A stretch of DNA of 23,152 bases from UMGS1649 sp964481385. GTDB lineage: Bacteria > Bacillota > Clostridia > TANB77 > CAG-465. The position numbers were made by a program, and so were the translations under genes. Numbering within the stretch: position 1 is the stretch's first letter; every line of letters begins with the position of its first letter. A model generated the notes under the pieces. It saw only the letters and a list, made by a program, of their open reading frames with translations. It searched no databases and was not told the origin of the DNA. The stretch lies in NCBI GenBank assembly GCA_964481385.1, contig CAYZTN010000014.1, positions 1 through 23,152 of the forward strand. Reading direction: 5' to 3'. Positions 1-7,288 of the stretch are shown here, one piece after another.

Positions 1-45
1 TTTAAAATTTTGGCTGTAATTTAGTGCTACTTTTTCAGCAGTCCC

Positions 46-94
46 GGACGTTTCTGATTGACACCCTCTTAATTAGTGTCAATCAGAAACGTCC
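46..94. repeat. Perfect 19-bp inverted repeat (hairpin/palindromic unit)
   Basis: The arm GGACGTTTCTGATTGACAC at 46-64 is exactly complementary to 76-94, with an 11-nt AT-rich loop between them. As RNA this is a very stable hairpin, but no T-run follows it on either strand, so it is not a typical Rho-independent terminator. It may be a palindromic intergenic unit, a small MITE-like remnant or a processing site 3' of an upstream gene outside the window. Confidence 0.85.
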
Positions 95-97
95 CAA

Positions 98-129
98 ATG
101 ACAGCATGACAGCATGACAGCATGACAGT
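98..129. repeat. 8-bp tandem repeat ATGACAGC, about four copies
   Basis: The unit ATGACAGC occurs three times exactly (98-105, 106-113, 114-121), then once as ATGACAGT (122-129), followed by a decayed copy ACGACAAC. It starts 3 bases after the inverted repeat at 46-94. No coding frame uses it. Function unknown. Confidence 0.85.
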
Positions 130-200
130 ACGACAACACGATATTGAGTTACTATTAACACAGTCAAGCATATATGAATATTATACATTAGGTGATAAAA

Positions 201-467
201 ATGAGCGTTATAGCTGAGATTTGTTTGTATTTAATTGTTGTTTTGGGAATTGTGTGTACGACTATTGCGGCATGTAGTGATAGTGGTATAGTTAAACCGA
301 GTTATGTTAGAAGAAAAAAAGATGGTAGCAGAGTATTGTTGGAAGTGAAGTTTATTGGAGAAAGTGATAGCGAGCTTCAGGATACTTCATATGCTTTAGC
401 AAATGGTCAATTCGATAATATTTATGATTTAGTAGATGAGTTTAAGGTGTATAAAAAAGAGATATAA
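201..467 (+). CDS. Small membrane-anchored hypothetical protein
   Basis: This 88-residue protein is not recognised as a known family. Residues 4-24 form one hydrophobic segment ending in an I-A-A-C sequence (Cys25). That resembles a lipobox, but there are no basic residues before the segment, so a simple N-terminal membrane anchor is as likely. The rest is a small charged domain with an RRKK cluster at about 35-38 and an acidic C-terminal half. I chose the ATG at 201 because AGGTGAT lies just ahead of it; a GTG at 192 in the same frame would overlap that ribosome binding site. It lies 74 bp upstream of ruvA, which has its own promoter, so a shared function is not implied. Confidence 0.6.
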   Translation: MSVIAEICLYLIVVLGIVCTTIAACSDSGIVKPSYVRRKKDGSRVLLEVKFIGESDSELQDTSYALANGQFDNIYDLVDEFKVYKKEI

Positions 468-485
468 CAGGCTTTAATTTTACAT

Positions 486-514
486 TTGACAAACATATAT
501 TTTATTGGTATATT
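486..514 (+). promoter_or_regulatory. Sigma-A-type promoter of ruvA
   Basis: TTGACA (486-491), a 17-bp spacer and TATATT (509-514) lie 28 bases upstream of the ruvA ATG. A start near 521 gives a short leader holding the AGAGGAAG ribosome binding site. Confidence 0.75.
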
Positions 515-541
515 AGTAGCAAAAGAAAAGAGGAAGATGTT

Positions 542-1135
542 ATGTTTGCATATTTTAAGGGAGAAATAGCTGATAAAGTCAAGGAAAAGATAGTTATAGA
601 TGTAAGTGGAGTTGGATATGAGGTATATATGTCTCAAGGAGATATTGATACATTAACTATCGGCAGTATTCAAAAAATTTATACATTTACAGATATAAAA
701 GAAGGAAGTATTCAGATTTTTGGCTTTATACAAAAAGAGTCACAAAGTATATTTGAAAAGTTAAAGAAAGTATCAGGTATAGGTAGTAAAACTGCATTAA
801 ATATTTTATCATATATGACACCATCTGAATTATGTGTAGCAATTGCAAATGAAGATACAGCACTTTTATCTAAAGTGCCAGGACTTGGTACAAAGACTGC
901 TGCTAGAATTGTTTTAGAATTAAAAGATAAGATTTTAAAGGAAACGCCAGATATAGTTAATTCACCTAAAAAAGTTGTTAAGTCAAAGACAAATACTGCT
1001 GTAAATGAGGCTATCCTTGCACTTAAAGTGCTTGGGTATTCTGGTTACCAAATAGAGCAAATAATTGATACATTAGATACAGAAGGTAAAACAGTAGAGC
1101 AAGTAATAAAATTGGTGCTTGCTAATATTAAGTAA
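542..1135 (+). CDS. ruvA: Holliday junction branch migration complex subunit RuvA
   Basis: RuvA binds four-way DNA junctions as a tetramer and loads the RuvB motor for branch migration in recombinational repair. The 197-residue length is normal. Residues 1-62 are the OB-fold domain I (start MFAYFKGEIADK). The two helix-hairpin-helix motifs sit at about 71-90 (VSGIGSKTA) and 106-125 (VPGLGTKTAARI). Residues 152-197 are the RuvB-contacting domain III (NEAILALKVLGYS). An AGAGGAAG site precedes the ATG. The gene has its own promoter and is closed by a terminator at 1150-1176. The usual partner ruvB does not follow; the next gene is ftsE, so ruvB must lie elsewhere. Confidence 0.96.
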   Translation: MFAYFKGEIADKVKEKIVIDVSGVGYEVYMSQGDIDTLTIGSIQKIYTFTDIKEGSIQIFGFIQKESQSIFEKLKKVSGIGSKTALNILSYMTPSELCVAIANEDTALLSKVPGLGTKTAARIVLELKDKILKETPDIVNSPKKVVKSKTNTAVNEAILALKVLGYSGYQIEQIIDTLDTEGKTVEQVIKLVLANIK

Positions 1136-1149
1136 AATATATAATATAA

Positions 1150-1176
1150 AGCGAGGTTAAATTGGCCTTGCTTTTT
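1150..1176 (+). terminator. Rho-independent terminator after ruvA
   Basis: AGCGAGG (1150-1156) pairs with CCTTGCT (1166-1172) with one G-T pair, and five Ts follow (1172-1176). It lies 15 bases after the ruvA stop. Confidence 0.8.
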
Positions 1177-1200
1177 ACATAAATTCACACAGCGTAATAT

Positions 1201-1229
1201 TTGACAAACAAGTCTTTTACTGATATAGT
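1201..1229 (+). promoter_or_regulatory. Upstream promoter P1 of the ftsEX operon
   Basis: TTGACA (1201-1206), 17-bp spacer, TATAGT (1224-1229). It lies between the ruvA terminator and ftsE, about 105 bases from the ftsE start, and is the more distal of two candidates. Confidence 0.6.
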
Positions 1230-1281
1230 TATATCATAAAAAGTGGTTAAATAAAATTACATAGTTGGTAAAAAAATATAA

Positions 1282-1310
1282 TTGATATTTACGCATATAT
1301 GTGATATTAT
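1282..1310 (+). promoter_or_regulatory. Proximal promoter P2 of the ftsEX operon
   Basis: TTGATA (1282-1287), 17-bp spacer, TATTAT (1305-1310). Transcription would begin near 1317, just ahead of the AAGGAGAG ribosome binding site at 1319-1326. That rules out translation starting at the GTG at 1301 from this transcript. Confidence 0.65.
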
Positions 1311-1333
1311 TTTTTCATAAGGAGAGCTGTAAA

Positions 1334-2017
1334 ATGATTAAATTTGAAAACGTTGCTAAAAGCTATGATCATGGGGTAGTAGCGTTAAGCGACATAAATA
1401 TTGATATAAACAATGGGGAGTTTATATTTTTTATAGGCCCGTCTGGCTCTGGTAAATCTACGCTTTTAAAGTTGTTATTGAAAGAAGAAGTGCCAAGCGA
1501 TGGGAAAATTATTGTTGACGGACGCGACCTTGCAACAATACGAGAAAAAGATATTCCATATCTAAGAAGAAAAATGGGATGCGTTTTTCAGGACTTTAGA
1601 TTACTTTATGATAGGACCGTTTATGAAAATATAGTATTTGCTTTAAGGGTGGTTGAGGCTTCTAATAGGGAGATAAAATCTCAAGTAGCACATGTGTTGG
1701 AACTTGTTGGTTTGACAGGTCAAGAGGACAAGTATCCAAATCAGTTATCGGGTGGTGAACAACAGCGTGTAGGTCTTGCACGTGCTTTAGCTACTCGTCC
1801 ACCTATAGTTATAGCAGATGAGCCAACTGGAAATTTAGATAACGAAACTGCAGATGAGATAATGAAAATACTTTATGAGATAAATGCAAGAGGTACTACA
1901 GTGCTTATGGTTACGCACAGTAAAGAAATCGTTGAAAAAAGTAATAAAAGGGTAATTACTTTGAGTAGAGGAAAAATTGTATCAGATACAAAAGGAGGTG
2001 CGCGCCATGGGGACTAG
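1334..2017 (+). CDS. ftsE: Cell division ABC transporter ATP-binding protein FtsE
   Basis: FtsE is the cytoplasmic ATPase of the FtsEX complex, which couples ATP hydrolysis to activation of a peptidoglycan hydrolase at the septum or side wall. The 227-residue protein has Walker A GPSGSGKST at 35-43, signature LSGGEQQR at 138-145, Walker B VIADEP at 159-164 and an H-loop in MVTHS. I chose the ATG at 1334, preceded at 8 nt by AAGGAGAG and downstream of promoter P2; an in-frame GTG at 1301 lies inside the promoter. The last 11 bp overlap the start of ftsX, indicating translational coupling. Confidence 0.96.
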   Translation: MIKFENVAKSYDHGVVALSDINIDINNGEFIFFIGPSGSGKSTLLKLLLKEEVPSDGKIIVDGRDLATIREKDIPYLRRKMGCVFQDFRLLYDRTVYENIVFALRVVEASNREIKSQVAHVLELVGLTGQEDKYPNQLSGGEQQRVGLARALATRPPIVIADEPTGNLDNETADEIMKILYEINARGTTVLMVTHSKEIVEKSNKRVITLSRGKIVSDTKGGARHGD

Positions 2018-3299
2018 AGCGTACTTAATAGGTGAAGGTTATTCTAATTTAAAGAAACATAGCGGTAAGACGTTTGCAACTATGTTAATAATTTGTGCAA
2101 CAATGTTAATTCTGTCGCTGTTTATAATTGCATATGTAAATATTGAAACTAATGCCAAGATAATTACTGAAAACCAAGGGTTGAAAGCACTAATTTCTGA
2201 TGATGTTGACGAAGCAGATGTTGAAGCTATTGGAGAAAAAATAAAGCAAATATCTAATGTAAAAACGATTACGTATTTGGATAAAGATGCAGCGCTAGAA
2301 GATGCAAAAGAAATATTAAAAGAATATGCATATCTTTTGGATGGCTATGAGTCATTTAATCCATTTCCAAGGTCATACATAGTTGTATTTGAGAATTTGG
2401 AGTCTACTGAAAATGTGAAAGAAGCCGTTGAATCTGTTGAAGGGATATATAAGGTTGCATATAATGACACCATAATTGATACCGTAATTAAAATATCTGA
2501 TGTAGGAAGCATTGTAGTTATTGCGCTTGGTGTAGTTATGTTACTTGTTTCTGTGTTCATAATTTCAAATACAATAAAACTTTCTGTATATTCGAATAAA
2601 AGAGAAATATATATTATGAAATATATTGGAGCAACTTCTAAGTTTATACGTTATCCATTTGTAGTATCTGGTGTGCTTATGGGAGTTGGGTCGGCTCTCT
2701 TTACATGGGTAGTTGTGTCACTTGGTTATATTGTGTTATATAACAATGTGGTACAATTAAATTCAGATTTAGGTTCATTCGGACTTGTTGCATATAGTTC
2801 TTTTTGGTATATAGTATTGGGAGTGGACGTGATTGTAGGAATTATGCTTGGTGGAATTGGAAGCCGAATTGCTATAAAAAAATACTTAAAAGATTTCAAA
2901 CCTAGTAAAATTGCGATAAAAGAAGAAAAAACAAAATCTAAAGAAAATATAAAAGAGAAAAAAGAGCAAGAGCGTAAAGAAAAAGAAGATAAAAAAAGAG
3001 CAGATAAAGATGCCGCTTGGTCAAAAAAACAACAAGAAATTGAAGAAGCAAAACAAAAAATAGAACAAAGAAAGCAAGAAGAAGCCAAAAGACAACTTGA
3101 GAAAGCTGAAAAGGAAGAAAAGAAAGAGAAAATAAAAAATCAAGAAAAAGAAGAAAAGGCGGAAAAAGATAAAAAAGAAGTTGAACCAGAATTATCTAAA
3201 GTAAAAGTAAATAAATCTAAATATAAAAAAGAAATGAGTGAACTTGAAGCTGCTAAGGAACTGAGAAGGGCGGGAAGAAGAAATGCTTGGAAAAAATAG
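2007..3299 (+). CDS. ftsX: Cell division protein FtsX with long charged C-terminal tail
   Basis: FtsX is the membrane half of FtsEX and passes the FtsE ATPase signal to an extracellular hydrolase. Transmembrane segments lie at about 22-45, 168-195, 213-243 and 262-290, with an extracellular loop at about 46-165, the usual FtsX layout. The core ends near residue 298, about the length of Bacillus FtsX. About 132 further residues (299-430) are almost wholly Lys, Glu, Arg, Gln and Ala, with the look of a long charged helix or coiled coil, on the cytoplasmic side. The ATG at 2007 follows AAGGAGGTG with normal spacing; an in-frame TTG at 1977 overlaps that site. The gene overlaps ftsE by 11 bp and the next gene by 17 bp. 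Confidence 0.93.
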   Translation: MGTRAYLIGEGYSNLKKHSGKTFATMLIICATMLILSLFIIAYVNIETNAKIITENQGLKALISDDVDEADVEAIGEKIKQISNVKTITYLDKDAALEDAKEILKEYAYLLDGYESFNPFPRSYIVVFENLESTENVKEAVESVEGIYKVAYNDTIIDTVIKISDVGSIVVIALGVVMLLVSVFIISNTIKLSVYSNKREIYIMKYIGATSKFIRYPFVVSGVLMGVGSALFTWVVVSLGYIVLYNNVVQLNSDLGSFGLVAYSSFWYIVLGVDVIVGIMLGGIGSRIAIKKYLKDFKPSKIAIKEEKTKSKENIKEKKEQERKEKEDKKRADKDAAWSKKQQEIEEAKQKIEQRKQEEAKRQLEKAEKEEKKEKIKNQEKEEKAEKDKKEVEPELSKVKVNKSKYKKEMSELEAAKELRRAGRRNAWKK

Positions 3300-4563
3300 A
3301 TTTAAAGTTATATTTGCTGTTTTTAGTATTTGTATAATATCTTCTTTTATTCGCGTAGAAGCTGCCGAAACGTTAGAAGAGTTGCAAAAAGAATTGCAAG
3401 AAATTAAAGACACTCAAATGTCTGTAAAAGAGCAATATAGCACTATAGAAACGGATATTGCCCTTTATCAAGAACAAATATCTACACTAGAAGAAAAAAT
3501 AACCACATACAATGGGAAAATAGAAAATATAGATGTAAAAATAAGTCAGTCTACGCAAAAAGTTGAAGAATTAGAACGTGAATTGCAGGAGATGTCTGTA
3601 AATTACGAAAGTTCAAAAGATTTGCTAAATACTAGACTTAGAGCGTTATATGAAAATGATTTCGTAAATATGTGGGAGGTGTTGTTTACTTCGTCTTCAC
3701 TTTTGGATTTTGTTTCTAAATATACGGTTTTATCTCAGTTGATAGAATATGATACTACTAAGCTTAAAGCGATGAGTAATCAAAAAGAATATTTGAATAA
3801 TTTAAAAGAGGATGCAGATATAACAAAGACACAAGTTGCTCAAGCAAAGTATGATTTAGAAAAGACGAAAGAGGCGCTTGAAATCTCTAAAACAAATAAA
3901 CAGACTGCTGTAATAGGTCTAGAAAAAACCAAGTTGCAATTAGAGAGTAAGCAAAAGGAACTTGAAAAATTGTCTGCCGAAATTGAAAAAAAATATGAAA
4001 GACTACGTGCTGAAGCAGGATATTCTGGAGATTTCATCTGGCCTATTAGAAGCTATGGATATATAACAAGTTATTATGGATATTGGAGACCTGAAATTCA
4101 ACAATTTTATGGCCATAGTGGTATAGATATAGTGGGCGTTGGAGATAAACCTTACAATAAATATTATACAGGTTCTTATGTTAGAGCGTCTTGTGCTGGA
4201 ACTGTAGTGGATATGTTTAAAGAGACACCAAGAGACAAAGGAAATAAAAACAGTAGATGTCCAGATACAGCTCAAGGCGCAAACTATACTTGCGGTGGAG
4301 TAAGCTCTTATGGTAGGTACATCAAGATATATAGCCCTTCAAATGGTTATTCTATAGTTTATGGTCACTTGTATGAAATTATGGACGGAATAGAAGTTGG
4401 AAGCTATATAAGTCAAGGGCAAATTATTGGTGTAATGGGAACTACAGGAAGTTCAACAGGAGTTCACTTGCATTTTGAAGTAAGAAAATCTCCTGGATAT
4501 TATGCAAATGCAGTTGATCCGCTTTTAATACAAAGTTTGGTTAATTCAAGAAATTTATATTAA
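3283..4563 (+). CDS. Secreted coiled-coil M23 peptidase, FtsEX-controlled murein hydrolase (EnvC/PcsB-like architecture)
   Basis: This 426-residue protein has a signal peptide (1-28, cut after VEA), long coiled coils at about 30-115 and 155-245, and a C-terminal LytM/M23 zinc endopeptidase domain at about 250-420. Zinc ligands His278, Asp282 (GHSGIDI) and His397, and catalytic His362 (YGHL) and His395 (HLHFEV), are all present, so unlike E. coli EnvC it should be enzymatically active. It would cleave peptide cross-links in peptidoglycan. Position immediately after and overlapping ftsX by 17 bp argues that the coiled coil docks on FtsX, as CwlO, PcsB and EnvC do in other species. An insertion at about 310-342 in the M23 fold carries Cys326 and Cys337, with Cys304 just before it. 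Confidence 0.9.
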   Translation: MLGKNRFKVIFAVFSICIISSFIRVEAAETLEELQKELQEIKDTQMSVKEQYSTIETDIALYQEQISTLEEKITTYNGKIENIDVKISQSTQKVEELERELQEMSVNYESSKDLLNTRLRALYENDFVNMWEVLFTSSSLLDFVSKYTVLSQLIEYDTTKLKAMSNQKEYLNNLKEDADITKTQVAQAKYDLEKTKEALEISKTNKQTAVIGLEKTKLQLESKQKELEKLSAEIEKKYERLRAEAGYSGDFIWPIRSYGYITSYYGYWRPEIQQFYGHSGIDIVGVGDKPYNKYYTGSYVRASCAGTVVDMFKETPRDKGNKNSRCPDTAQGANYTCGGVSSYGRYIKIYSPSNGYSIVYGHLYEIMDGIEVGSYISQGQIIGVMGTTGSSTGVHLHFEVRKSPGYYANAVDPLLIQSLVNSRNLY

Positions 4564-4599
4564 ACTAAAATAAATGTAAAATATATATTTTGCGTAACG

Positions 4600-4634
4600 A
4601 GTTGGAATGTGTTGTTTAACAGTTCCAACTTTTT
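4600..4634 (+). terminator. Rho-independent terminator of the ftsEX operon
   Basis: AGTTGGAA (4600-4607) pairs perfectly with TTCCAACT (4623-4630), followed by a run of five Ts (4630-4634). Confidence 0.85.
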
Positions 4635-4737
4635 ATATATATTATATATTTTCAAATTATATAAATATATCCGCTACGTATCAAGAAACACTACTCCTTA
4701 ACAAATACTTTTGTCGAATACGGTCGTACGATTTTTG

Positions 4738-4766
4738 TTGACAAATCAAAGTGAGGGTGTTAAATT
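4738..4766 (+). promoter_or_regulatory. Promoter of the Tad-like operon
   Basis: TTGACA (4738-4743), 17-bp spacer, TAAATT (4761-4766), only 17 bases before the GTG start of the first gene, so the leader is very short and holds the AGGAG site. An 8-bp palindrome TCGTACGA (4724-4731) lies immediately upstream and could be half of an operator, but this is weak. The remainder of 4635-4737 shows nothing else. Confidence 0.7.
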
Positions 4767-4783
4767 AGTTACGAGGAGAGGCG

Positions 4784-5596
4784 GTGAATAAAATTTATGT
4801 CGTATTGCTTATTCTAATCTTTTTAATTGTAAATTATATTTTCATCATTCAAAGTTTTAAAGTTAAGTCTAATAATTCAATTAAAGGTACAATAGGTACT
4901 AAATTTCCAAAGTTTTTATCTGAGTATATTAATTCTGTGGAAAGTTCGTTAAATAATTTAGATTTACCATTTAAGTTAACAGTAAAAAAGTATTTGTGTA
5001 TAAAGTATGTATTATCTATTTTAGTTTTTTTTGTGTCTTTTGTAAATTACAAAAGTTTAGGTATCCCTATAGTTTTGTTAGTAATCGTTTTCTTTATTCC
5101 AAACTTACTTATTAAAAGCTATCTAAAATCTCAAAACGTACAGTTAATTAAAGAGCTTAAAAGTATAAACTCAAGTTTAATCTTGCAGTTATCTGCGTTT
5201 GTTCCATTTAAAGATGCTTTAAAATCTGCTATGAGTAATATCCAGGATAAGAGAATTAAAAAACACTTTTTAAGGTTTGTTTATGAATATGAAATAATGG
5301 GATATAACTTAAAAAAACCAGCCGAAAGACTTCTTGTAAAATTCAAAAGCCAAGAATTACAACTTTTTTTACAGGTACTTATGCAATGTGAAAATGAGGG
5401 GAATATAATTGAAAACTTGGAAAGATTTAATTTAACATTGGAGCTTAGTTATTTTAAATACTTAAACAGCCAAGCTGTAAAAAGAATGACGTACCTCGTA
5501 ATAGGTACAATAATAATGCTTTTAAATATAGCTGTGCTTTGTATGTATCCAATGTTGGTACAAATGAATAATAATTTAGAAATGATATTTTCGTGA
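4784..5596 (+). CDS. TadC/type II secretion F-like membrane protein
   Basis: This is a 270-residue protein with transmembrane segments at about 3-22, 72-89, 93-113 and 236-258. The cytoplasmic helical block at 115-225 has the layout of the T2SSF domain of TadB/TadC (LILQLSAFVPFKDALKSAM, then LQVLMQCENEGNIIENLERF). In Tad systems TadB and TadC form the inner-membrane platform on which the ATPase acts. It starts at GTG 4784 behind AGGAG. It is first in its operon; the ATPase (TadA/CpaF) and TadB usually found immediately upstream are absent here. The family call rests on topology, motifs and neighbours rather than on strong sequence signatures. Confidence 0.6.
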   Translation: MNKIYVVLLILIFLIVNYIFIIQSFKVKSNNSIKGTIGTKFPKFLSEYINSVESSLNNLDLPFKLTVKKYLCIKYVLSILVFFVSFVNYKSLGIPIVLLVIVFFIPNLLIKSYLKSQNVQLIKELKSINSSLILQLSAFVPFKDALKSAMSNIQDKRIKKHFLRFVYEYEIMGYNLKKPAERLLVKFKSQELQLFLQVLMQCENEGNIIENLERFNLTLELSYFKYLNSQAVKRMTYLVIGTIIMLLNIAVLCMYPMLVQMNNNLEMIFS

Positions 5597-5615
5597 AAAA
5601 AGGAGGAAATTTTAA

Positions 5616-5828
5616 ATGAAAAAGTTAGAAATTAAAAACGAAGAAAAAACTAAAAACAAGAAGGTGTTAAGTAAAAAAAGAGGTTCTGAGCTAGCACAGA
5701 CCATCCTTATAACCGCAATAATGATAATGTTAATTGCGACTATATTCTTCCCACAGATACAGTCAATATTTACTACAGCAATGACTAAAGTATCTGGTTG
5801 GTTTAATACTGCTTTAGGAGCTTTATAG
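5616..5828 (+). CDS. Flp-like (class IVb) small pilin
   Basis: The 70-residue product has a basic leader (1-23), then a hydrophobic helix at about 27-47 and a short amphipathic tail, the size and shape of an Flp pilin. The likely prepilin site is after Gly23 (KKRG/SELAQ). The conserved Glu is at position +2 instead of the usual +5, so processing is uncertain. It has the strongest ribosome binding site of the cluster (AAAGGAGG), as expected for an abundant structural subunit. It is followed after one base by the SAF-domain gene. Confidence 0.65.
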   Translation: MKKLEIKNEEKTKNKKVLSKKRGSELAQTILITAIMIMLIATIFFPQIQSIFTTAMTKVSGWFNTALGAL

Positions 5829-5829
5829 A

Positions 5830-6474
5830 ATGACGAAAAATAAAAGGATATTGGTATCTTTATGTATTTCTCTGGTTCTTTTAGTAATTTTTAATGTTAT
5901 ATATTTGAAGCTTAAAAAAGAGGATGAGCAACAAGCTTTTGTGGTTGTAAAAAGTATTGCTACCGGCGAAAGTATAACTTCGGAAAATACCAAAATGGTT
6001 ACTATTAAAACAGATAAAAGAAATTTAGAATATATAGCCGAATTGCCTAAGAATAGCTATTCTGCCTATGCTTTAAAGGCTGGGCAAATATTAACTTCAG
6101 ACTTGTTTGAAAAAAACATTGAAGAAAATCTTGAAGAATACGAATATATTTCTTTACCTGTAACGGACGCAGATGACGCAGTTTCATATAAACTTAAAAA
6201 AGGAAGTAAAGTAAATATATATTATACAGCAAAGTATTCAGATGTATCTGAGGTTTTAACGGGAAGCACTAATGCCGAGTATAGTTCAAAGTCGGCTGAG
6301 AGCATAATAACTACAAAGTTATATGAAGGTATTGAAGTAATTGACTTAACTGATAGTGTAGGACAAGAAAGTGGTTTGTATACTCAAATTCAAATACGAG
6401 TAAAAAAAGAAGATGTCACAAGACTTGTATGTCTTAAAGAGCTTGGAATATTTACATTAACAATGTCTAGGTAG
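5830..6474 (+). CDS. CpaB/RcpC-like SAF-domain pilus assembly protein
   Basis: The protein has 214 residues with one N-terminal membrane anchor (about 8-28) and a SAF-type beta-clip region at about 36-115 (VVVKSIATGESITSENTKMV, then LKAGQILTSDLF), the arrangement of CpaB/RcpC. The rest resembles the RcpC/CpaB C-terminal region (LKKGSKVNIYYTAKYSD). CpaB proteins act on the outer face of the membrane in Tad pilus assembly. Its ribosome binding site (GGAG at 5817-5820) lies inside the pilin gene, so the two are translationally coupled. The CpaB family is a good fit; the exact role in a Gram-positive envelope is inferred. Confidence 0.7.
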   Translation: MTKNKRILVSLCISLVLLVIFNVIYLKLKKEDEQQAFVVVKSIATGESITSENTKMVTIKTDKRNLEYIAELPKNSYSAYALKAGQILTSDLFEKNIEENLEEYEYISLPVTDADDAVSYKLKKGSKVNIYYTAKYSDVSEVLTGSTNAEYSSKSAESIITTKLYEGIEVIDLTDSVGQESGLYTQIQIRVKKEDVTRLVCLKELGIFTLTMSR

Positions 6475-6483
6475 GTGATAAGT

Positions 6484-6786
6484 ATGGCAGTAAGTTATGT
6501 TTATGAAGCAGAGGACGAGGAACTTGTAAAACATATAAAAAGCAAAATACCGAAAGAATTAAAATCAATAAATGCAGTTATATATTTAACAGATAATTTA
6601 GAAGATATATCTAATCTTACAGAAAACTCAAATAAAACAATAATGGTAATAACTAAAAATTACGCTAAAGAGTTTGTGGTATTGGCTTTGGAAAAGACAA
6701 ATCATTTAATATATAAGCTAAGTGATAGAGATTTAATTGTAGGGAAAATAACAAAGGTATTGGAGAAAATAAAAAGTGAGAAGTAA
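6484..6786 (+). CDS. Small cytoplasmic hypothetical protein in the Tad-like operon
   Basis: This 100-residue protein is not recognised. It has no signal peptide or membrane segment. The predicted alternation of strands and helices (INAVIYLTDN, then TIMVITKNYAKEFVVLALE) and the Lys-rich end give it the look of a small Rossmann or receiver-like fold. That would fit the N-terminal atypical receiver domain of CpaE/TadZ, but this is only a guess. The ATG at 6484 is preceded by AGGTGAT; a GTG at 6475 in the same frame overlaps that site. The next gene overlaps its end by 11 bp. Confidence 0.6.
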   Translation: MAVSYVYEAEDEELVKHIKSKIPKELKSINAVIYLTDNLEDISNLTENSNKTIMVITKNYAKEFVVLALEKTNHLIYKLSDRDLIVGKITKVLEKIKSEK

Positions 6787-7288
6787 ACAAGTTTTAAAAA
6801 TTTTAAGTATAGTTACTGTTTTATGTGCAGCGACATTTGTAATAGTTAAAAACTTTTATGCAAACAATCAACCGACATCTTCTGTTAATGAAAAACCAAG
6901 TATTTCAGAATATGTAACAAATAGGGCCTGTATTAGTGAGGGTAAACAAGTTAAGGTCGGTAATAACGAAAAAGAGCTGCAAAATGGCTATTATGATATT
7001 TTACTTGAAACTGACGAACTAGCTTTAAAGATGTATATAAACAAACTTTGGAAAACGGAGTTTAAAGATAAGTTGTATGAAAATGAGTATGTAAATCAAG
7101 TGTCTGACTATTTGGTAGCTAATACAGACTGTAATTTGGGTAAAGAAGAAATTGCAGAAATTATAACAAAAGGATATGTAGCAGCTAAAAATGGAGAAAA
7201 CTATTACAAGAAAGTGGAGCATAAAGGAAACGTTATAACGTTTCAGAGCAAGTACTATGAGTTAGTGATTGAGGAGGAAAGTATATGA
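6776..7288 (+). CDS. Membrane-anchored extracytoplasmic hypothetical protein in the Tad-like operon
   Basis: This 170-residue protein is of unrecognised family. A hydrophobic segment at about 8-25 acts as a signal anchor or signal peptide, and the rest is predicted to be outside the membrane, with two cysteines (about 52 and 119) that could form a disulphide. It starts at GTG 6776 inside the preceding gene, 10 nt behind GGAG, and ends with an ATGA overlap with the next gene. Tight coupling on both sides argues for a subunit of the same machine. Confidence 0.6.
   Translation: MRSKQVLKILSIVTVLCAATFVIVKNFYANNQPTSSVNEKPSISEYVTNRACISEGKQVKVGNNEKELQNGYYDILLETDELALKMYINKLWKTEFKDKLYENEYVNQVSDYLVANTDCNLGKEEIAEIITKGYVAAKNGENYYKKVEHKGNVITFQSKYYELVIEEESI

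Noticed and set aside
98..137. CRISPR-like array at the left edge
   Set aside because: The units are only 8 bp with no spacers and no cas genes are present; it is a simple tandem repeat.
1301..1333. Longer ftsE starting at GTG 1301
   Set aside because: That codon lies inside the -10 region of promoter P2, and a good ribosome binding site points to ATG 1334.
2345..3088. Minus-strand open frames opposite ftsX (2345-2560 and 2726-3088)
   Set aside because: They are Ser/Phe-rich mirror images of the coding and Lys/Glu-rich strand, without ribosome binding sites or recognisable domains.
4724..4731. TCGTACGA palindrome as an operator of the Tad-like operon
   Set aside because: Eight bases of symmetry is too little to claim a site without conservation data.
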